Assembly: GCA_016790705.1 (NCBI GenBank)
Contig: JAEUOT010000062.1
Coordinates: 1 to 37,350, forward strand
Length of the DNA stretch: 37,350 nucleotides
Reading direction: 5' to 3'
Source of the DNA: Hydrogenophaga sp.
GTDB taxonomy: Bacteria; Pseudomonadota; Gammaproteobacteria; Burkholderiales; Burkholderiaceae_C
Under the pieces are notes generated by a model, which was not told the DNA's origin, made no database searches, and saw only the letters and a program-made list of their open reading frames with translations. A program made the position numbers and the translations under genes. Shown here in pieces: positions 33,323 to 37,350 of the stretch; position 1 is the stretch's first letter; every line of letters starts with the position of its first letter.

Positions 33323-33425
33323 GGTGCTTGAGAAACGCTTCAAAAGCACCTCCAGACGCCAAAAAATGGCGGCTGAAACTCGATCAGATCATGCGATGAT
33401 CCATCTCGTTGACATGATGGAGATG
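33323..33425. repeat. Cluster of inverted repeats above the integrase gene
   Basis: Four inverted repeats lie in about 100 bases: GGTGCTT/AAGCACC (33323-33350), CGCCA-AAAAA-TGGCG (33357-33371), GATCAT-GCG-ATGATC (33387-33401) and CATCTC/GAGATG (33402-33425). The last overlaps the integrase ribosome binding site GGAG (33419-33422). They may be Int/Xis arm sites or regulatory hairpins. Confidence 0.55.
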
Positions 33426-33429
33426 TGAC

Positions 33430-34656
33430 ATGGCAAAACCCCGACTGAAGCCATCCGGGAAGTGGGAAATAGGGCTGAGGCACCCATCGCTTCCGAACGG
33501 GCGCAAGTACTTCACCTTCGACACCCAGGCCGAGGCCATTGCCTACGGGCAGCAGTGGAAGCTGATGAAGCACGCGGACATCCCGCCACCGGCAGAACTG
33601 ACTGCCCCTACGTCTCCCGGCGACGGCGTGCGCTTGCTGCGCATTCTTGGTAAATGGTCGGACAGCGGTTTCGCGGCGCCTTCGCAAATACTCACGCTCA
33701 AGACGCTGACGCGCGAGGTGGGTTCGGTGCGGTTCTCGGATGCCAACTACAAATGGCTGACCGGCTATCTCCGTTCCTTGAAGGTGGAAAAGAACCTGTC
33801 CCCTTCGTCCATCAAGCACCGCATTCAGGCGCTGAGCCGAGCCATTGACGAGTACCTGCGGCACAACGTGAACGTCAAGATCAGCAACCCCGTGAAGCTG
33901 CTGCCCAAGGGCTACTCTACTTATACGGACGTCGATGCCCAGATGGCAAAAGCCAAGGGGGGCAAAGTGAAGGTGAACGTGGCGCGCGACAGGCGTCTGC
34001 TGCCAGGGGAGCACGAGAAGATCGTGGCGGTGCTGTCGGGCTATGAGCGGCCGGATCGCTCGCGCGGCCTCGAACTCAAGGGCGGCGATGCGCTGTTGAC
34101 CTTGTACCTGCTGATCCTGAACACGGGGCTGCGGCTCAGGGAGGCGTACACCCTGACCAGGGGCCAGATTGACATGCAGAACAAGGTGATCCATGCCAAG
34201 GAGACTAAGCAGTGGCGTGGGAAGATTTCTTATCGGGATGTCCCGATGCGCCCCGAAGTGCATCAGGCGCTTTCCTCGTACTTTGCATCGCGACCGCCGT
34301 TTGAACCCGACGCGAACCTCTTTCCGTTCCTCCACGAGGAAGGGGTCGAGGAGGGGAAAAAGGGCTTGGTGCGTGCCAGTCAACGGCTGTCATTCCGTTT
34401 CAGGATCGCTTTCGAGTACATGGACATCGTTGGCCTCCATGAACACGACCTGAGACACGAAGCCACATGCCGATGGCTGGAGCTGAAAGACAAAGACGGG
34501 CGCGATCTGTTCCGTCTGGAGGAACTGAACAAGATCATGGGATGGAAGCCGGGCTCGGTGATGGCCCAGCGCTACGCCAGCTTCAGGGGCGTGGACCTTG
34601 CGCAAAGGCTTTGGCCGGCACCGGAAGCGGTGGAGGTGTCTGTCGCCGCGGCTTGA
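33430..34656 (+). CDS. Tyrosine recombinase (element integrase)
   Basis: A 408-residue site-specific recombinase. The N-terminus (1-60) looks like an arm-binding region, about 80-150 is the SAM-like core-binding helical domain, and about 185-395 is the catalytic domain. Catalytic residues seen: R235 in NTGLRLREA, a lysine near 257-260 (HAKETK), H339 and R342 in HEHDLRHEA, W372 in GWKPGS in place of the second histidine, and the nucleophile Y382 in MAQRYASFRG. GGAG lies seven bases above the ATG at 33430. Placed next to the gloA remnant, it probably integrates the element there. Its last 74 bases overlap the excisionase-like gene on the other strand. Confidence 0.93.
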   Translation: MAKPRLKPSGKWEIGLRHPSLPNGRKYFTFDTQAEAIAYGQQWKLMKHADIPPPAELTAPTSPGDGVRLLRILGKWSDSGFAAPSQILTLKTLTREVGSVRFSDANYKWLTGYLRSLKVEKNLSPSSIKHRIQALSRAIDEYLRHNVNVKISNPVKLLPKGYSTYTDVDAQMAKAKGGKVKVNVARDRRLLPGEHEKIVAVLSGYERPDRSRGLELKGGDALLTLYLLILNTGLRLREAYTLTRGQIDMQNKVIHAKETKQWRGKISYRDVPMRPEVHQALSSYFASRPPFEPDANLFPFLHEEGVEEGKKGLVRASQRLSFRFRIAFEYMDIVGLHEHDLRHEATCRWLELKDKDGRDLFRLEELNKIMGWKPGSVMAQRYASFRGVDLAQRLWPAPEAVEVSVAAA

Positions 34657-34891
34657 TCGGTATGTCCAGGCGCGGGACTGACTTTCGTGCGTTGAGGTCC
34701 TGGCGCCGCTCTTCCGCCTCTTTCCGGGCGCGGTCGGCAATGTAGGCCAGCAGGTCGGCCTTCACGTAGATCCAGCCGCGACCGAATTTCATCCCCGGCA
34801 GCTCGCCGGTTCGGGTCAGTTCCTCGATTCGTTGCTCGGTGCAGTGCAGGAGCTCGGCGCACTGTTCGGCGTTGATCGTTTCGTCGGTCAT
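34583..34891 (-). CDS. Excisionase-family DNA-binding protein
   Basis: A 102-residue protein with an N-terminal winged-helix/MerR-like HTH_17 pattern (about 5-55: NAEQCAELLHCTEQRIEELT, then MKFGRGWIYVKADLLAYI). This is typical of excisionases and related directionality factors. The C-terminal tail is proline-rich. It starts within the stop of the preceding small gene (ATGA overlap, 34888-34891), so it is the last gene of the trb-side operon. It overlaps the 3' end of the integrase gene by 74 bases in the antisense direction. It probably directs excision of the element; regulation of transfer genes is an alternative. Confidence 0.8.
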   Translation of the reverse strand: MTDETINAEQCAELLHCTEQRIEELTRTGELPGMKFGRGWIYVKADLLAYIADRARKEAEERRQDLNARKSVPRLDIPIKPRRQTPPPLPVPAKAFAQGPRP

Positions 34892-35103
34892 GCGGCATCG
34901 CCTTGCGGATGGTGCTCGCGGCGCTCGGGCTCATCGAACACCATGAAGCTGCTGCCCACCCACGCGCCATTCTTGACTTTGTGGTGTGCCGCGTTCTCGC
35001 TGTAACCGACGACTTCGGTGAAACGCTTGATCAGCGCTTTTCGGCTAGGGCCCAACCCAAGATGTGGCCAGGTGGGCTCAAACGCTTTCACCATACAGTT
35101 CAT
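34888..35103 (-). CDS. Small unrecognised protein of the element operon
   Basis: A 71-residue protein that I do not recognise. The central part (KALIKRFTEVVGYSENAAHH, about 22-41) is helical and might form a helix-turn-helix; the end is charged and histidine-rich. Support for a real gene is the ATGA overlap at both ends: its start overlaps the DUF2274 stop (35100-35103), and its stop overlaps the excisionase start (34888-34891). No function is assigned. Confidence 0.65.
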   Translation of the reverse strand: MNCMVKAFEPTWPHLGLGPSRKALIKRFTEVVGYSENAAHHKVKNGAWVGSSFMVFDEPERREHHPQGDAA

Positions 35104-35375
35104 TCCAGCGCCCTGCCAGCATCGGCCGACTTGTTCGACGCCAAAGTAGTCTTACGTTTGGCATCTCCTCGCCGGAATCCTCGGTCCCTGGCCATGAATG
35201 CCGCCAGCATGTGCGGAATCAGCACCAGCGCATCCGTCGCCTCGCCATAGGTCTGCGCATGCAGGGCGGCGTAGCGATCCAGCTCGGCCTTCAGGTCGGA
35301 CGTACAAGAGAAGGTCAGCTTGATGCTTTCGGTTTTGGGCAGAGGCCCCAGTCGAAGTTTTTGGTTCGTGCTCAT
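35100..35375 (-). CDS. DUF2274 domain protein
   Basis: A 91-residue protein of the DUF2274 family, recognised by KLRLGPLPKTESIKLTFSCT and the following LKAELDRYAALHAQTYGEATDALVLIPHM pattern (cited in parts: residues 31-60). It resembles a small ribbon-helix-helix-like protein with a long helix. In Tn4371-like and related elements this gene usually follows trbI. It starts within the trbI stop codon (ATGA overlap) and ends within the start of the next small gene. Its role in conjugation is unknown. Confidence 0.82.
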   Translation of the reverse strand: MSTNQKLRLGPLPKTESIKLTFSCTSDLKAELDRYAALHAQTYGEATDALVLIPHMLAAFMARDRGFRRGDAKRKTTLASNKSADAGRALE

Positions 35376-36685
35376 CGCGGCGTCCCCCGGACGAAAAACA
35401 GCGGCTGGTAGGGTCGCAGCACCAAATCACGGTTGACGATGACGCGCATGGGTAAGCCCGGCCGTGCGGTCAGTGTCGGCTGGATGTTCAGGTTGCGGCG
35501 GGTCACTTCCTGGCCGATCTGGTTCACGCTGTCCTGTAGGCTGTCGCGTCCCGCGATCACGATGCGGTTGCCATCCTGGCGGTTCTCGGGCGCGGCCAAC
35601 TCGGCACCGATGCCCAGCAGCGAGGTCAGCGCGGCCCCCGCAAAGACGCGATCCCAGTGCCAGTCCACGCCGTCTTCGAGTCCGGCACGGCCAGAAGGAT
35701 CGGAGCCCACGAGGTTGTCCAGTGTCAGGGAGGATGTGTCGGGCAGGATGATTCGGGTCCACACCACCTGCACCCGGCTCTGGCCATAGCTCACCTGGCT
35801 GTTGTAGCGGCCAAGGATGCGTGAGCCCTGCGGGATCAGCAGGTGCTTGCCGGTGGCGGTGTCGTAGACCGGCTCGGTGACCGTGGCGATCACGTCGCCG
35901 GGCAGGTCGGACTGGACGCCAGTGACCAAGGCCCCGGCGATCACCGTGCCCGCCATCACTTGGTAGGGGGAGGCAGGCAGTTGCAGCGAGCCGGAATTTC
36001 GAGTTTCCGTGGAAGCGGTTTTCTGGAAAGTCTCCTTCTGGTCTTGCCGGTTCTGTGACGCCGTTGCGTCGGCACCGCCGGGCTGCGCTGGCGTGGACGC
36101 GGGGCCTGCCGCCATGGGGTCGAAACCCGTCAGGCCGCTGAGCACCGAGCTCGGGGTGCCAGGGGCCGCAGCGGTGGGCGCAGCAGTTGCCGCGCGCTGC
36201 GAACCATTGCGAAAAAACACCGATGCGGCGGCAGCCTGTTCGGACTCCTTGCGCCGGGCGTCGCGCTCTGACGCGGCAGGGTCGTGTCCCGGTGGCGAAT
36301 AGCTCGGGACCACCGGCTGTTGCGACTTGACGATGGCTGGGCCCAGGTCGCCGGGCAAGGGTGGTCCCAACTCCGGCACCGGTGCGGGTTGTTGCAGCTT
36401 GGAGTAATCCGCAGGCAACTGCCCCAGGCCTTCGGAGCGCGAGACGCGATCAACGTTGAACAGCTCGGCGGGCTCGCTGGACTCCCGGCGAGTCTTGGGC
36501 TGCAGCGACCAGACCGTTGCCCCCAGCACACCCAAGGCCAGCAGACCCGCCAGCAGCGCAAGGCTGCGGCGATTGAGCCGGGTCACCGGTCGCGGCTGGG
36601 CGCGCAGCGCCATCGATTCGGGCGACACCTTGGCTGCTGCAGGGCGGCCGGGCGCCCCTGACTGTGCGGGGTCGTGCATGGGCAT
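35372..36685 (-). CDS. trbI: Conjugative transfer protein TrbI (VirB10-like)
   Basis: A 437-residue VirB10/TrbI protein that spans the envelope in type IV mating channels. Near the N-terminus is one membrane helix (about 41-60, SLALLAGLLALGVLGATVWS), then a proline-rich periplasmic linker (about 90-130) and the conserved C-terminal barrel domain (about 235-437) with MAGTVIAGALVTGVQSDLPG, LLIPQGSRILGRYNSQV and FFVRG near the end. The ATG at 36685 was chosen because GGAGGA lies about seven bases upstream; it is two bases after the trbG stop. An ATG at 36715 in the same frame is less likely. The stop overlaps the DUF2274 start. Confidence 0.94.
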   Translation of the reverse strand: MPMHDPAQSGAPGRPAAAKVSPESMALRAQPRPVTRLNRRSLALLAGLLALGVLGATVWSLQPKTRRESSEPAELFNVDRVSRSEGLGQLPADYSKLQQPAPVPELGPPLPGDLGPAIVKSQQPVVPSYSPPGHDPAASERDARRKESEQAAAASVFFRNGSQRAATAAPTAAAPGTPSSVLSGLTGFDPMAAGPASTPAQPGGADATASQNRQDQKETFQKTASTETRNSGSLQLPASPYQVMAGTVIAGALVTGVQSDLPGDVIATVTEPVYDTATGKHLLIPQGSRILGRYNSQVSYGQSRVQVVWTRIILPDTSSLTLDNLVGSDPSGRAGLEDGVDWHWDRVFAGAALTSLLGIGAELAAPENRQDGNRIVIAGRDSLQDSVNQIGQEVTRRNLNIQPTLTARPGLPMRVIVNRDLVLRPYQPLFFVRGTPR

Positions 36686-36687
36686 AT

Positions 36688-37350
36688 TCAGTTCCTCCGA
36701 GTGGTCGGCGGCCATCCGTCCGTGCGCTCGATGCGGACCACGTCGCCCTTGTCGGCGCCCAGCCGCAGTTCTGCTGCACCAAACAGGCGGTCGACGATGT
36801 AGTAGGGCGAGCGGAAGCGGTAGTTCACCAACTGCCCGTCGCCCTGCGCGCCGATGACGAACAGCGGCGGCAACTCGCCTTGCGCGATGCCGGCCGGGAA
36901 CTGGATGTAGACCTTCTCGCCATCGTCAAAGGCCCGCAGAGGCTTCCAGGGCGGCGTGCTGCCGCTGATCGCGTAGCGGAAGCGCAGGCGCTCCAGTGAT
37001 AGCCCGACATCCACCGGCGCCGCTGTCTGCGCCGCCTGAGCCTGGCGCTGCAAGGCCAGCATGCGGTCCTTGGGGTAGTCCCAGGACACCGAGGCCATCC
37101 ACGCCTTCTCGGTTGAGGTCAGCTCGATCAGATAGGTGCGCCGGTTGGTGGTGATGACCAGGTTGGTCTTCAGGCCGGTGCGTACGGGCTTGACCAGCAC
37201 GTTCACGCGCAGTGCATCGCCGGCTCCGCTGGACGTGTCGCCCACGATCCAGCGCACCGTGTCGCCGGCTGCCACCGTGACCAACTCTTCGCCCGCCTGC
37301 AGCGACATTACCGTCACGCGCCCCGGCGCTGCGTAGACCTGGTACAGCGC
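36688..37350 (-). CDS. trbG: Conjugative transfer protein TrbG (VirB9-like), N-terminus beyond the window
   Basis: The visible 220 residues are the C-terminal two thirds of a TrbG/VirB9 protein, an outer-membrane core component that contacts VirB10 and VirB7-like proteins. Signatures are TNLVITTNRRTYLIELTST, ASVSWDYPKD, FDDGEKVYIQFP and the end VVRIERTDGWPP. The frame runs open to the right edge, so the signal peptide and N-terminal domain are outside. Possible internal start codons near 37317 are not real starts, because the frame upstream (YQVYAAPGRVTVM) is family-like. trbI follows two bases after the stop. The order trbG then trbI matches P-type trb operons. Confidence 0.9.
   Translation of the reverse strand, partial: ALYQVYAAPGRVTVMSLQAGEELVTVAAGDTVRWIVGDTSSGAGDALRVNVLVKPVRTGLKTNLVITTNRRTYLIELTSTEKAWMASVSWDYPKDRMLALQRQAQAAQTAAPVDVGLSLERLRFRYAISGSTPPWKPLRAFDDGEKVYIQFPAGIAQGELPPLFVIGAQGDGQLVNYRFRSPYYIVDRLFGAAELRLGADKGDVVRIERTDGWPPTTRRN

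Larger units (their letters stand above)
33263..37350. mobile_element. Left end of an integrative and conjugative element (continues past the window)
   Basis: From the gloA junction to the right edge the sequence holds a tyrosine integrase, an excisionase-like gene and conjugative mating-pair genes trbI and trbG with the DUF2274 gene that usually accompanies trbI in Tn4371-like elements. Unlike classical Tn4371, the integrase sits at the trbI end and faces the trb operon. The first 170 bases are clearly more AT-rich than the chromosome. Confidence 0.82.

Overview
The window reads as GC-rich betaproteobacterial chromosome of the Burkholderiales, most like Comamonadaceae (Hydrogenophaga/Acidovorax relatives). 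This is judged from protein sequences and from familiar gene neighbourhoods (argD-argF next to a DUF3579 gene, rpsT and murJ; purM opposite an AI-2E permease, hda, HAD-IB, pcnB and folK). No database was searched. No rRNA, tRNA or CRISPR array was seen.

Layout. (1) 1-6,900, housekeeping: argF (cut by the window edge) and argD on the minus strand, then a DUF3579 gene, a small zinc-ribbon membrane protein, an AIM24-family protein, rpsT, murJ and a SirB1-type protein. (2) 6,895-9,097: three overlapping minus-strand genes for a cysteine hydrolase, a DJ-1/PfpI protein and a GlxA-type AraC regulator. (3) 9,193-11,512: a lipoprotein gene followed by a class-3-type lipase with a C-terminal region resembling the XVIPCD secretion signal, which looks like an antibacterial effector/immunity pair. 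(4) 11,601-20,632, housekeeping: an MFS transporter and purM; a tightly overlapping AI-2E permease-hda-HAD-pcnB-folK operon; pdxH, a ChaC-type cyclotransferase and an OmpA-domain protein.

(5) 20,700-33,200, a sensory island: an Aer-like PAS chemoreceptor with a C-terminal CZB zinc domain, a four-helix-bundle chemoreceptor, a triple-PAS NarX/UhpB-type kinase split by a frameshift, two very similar LuxR-type response regulators, a decayed second Aer-like gene, and a 1,346-residue hybrid kinase with phosphorelay domains. A 16-base motif (TCAAGAATTCCCTAYA) occurs three times around these genes.

(6) 33,263 to the right edge: the end of an integrative and conjugative element. A 19-codon remnant of what looks like the gloA 3' end marks the junction. 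It is followed by a tyrosine integrase and, facing it, an operon trbG-trbI-DUF2274-small ORF-excisionase in which almost every gene overlaps the next. The mating-pair genes are of the trb (P-type, Tn4371-like) class. The rest of the element and the bulk of gloA should lie to the right of the window.
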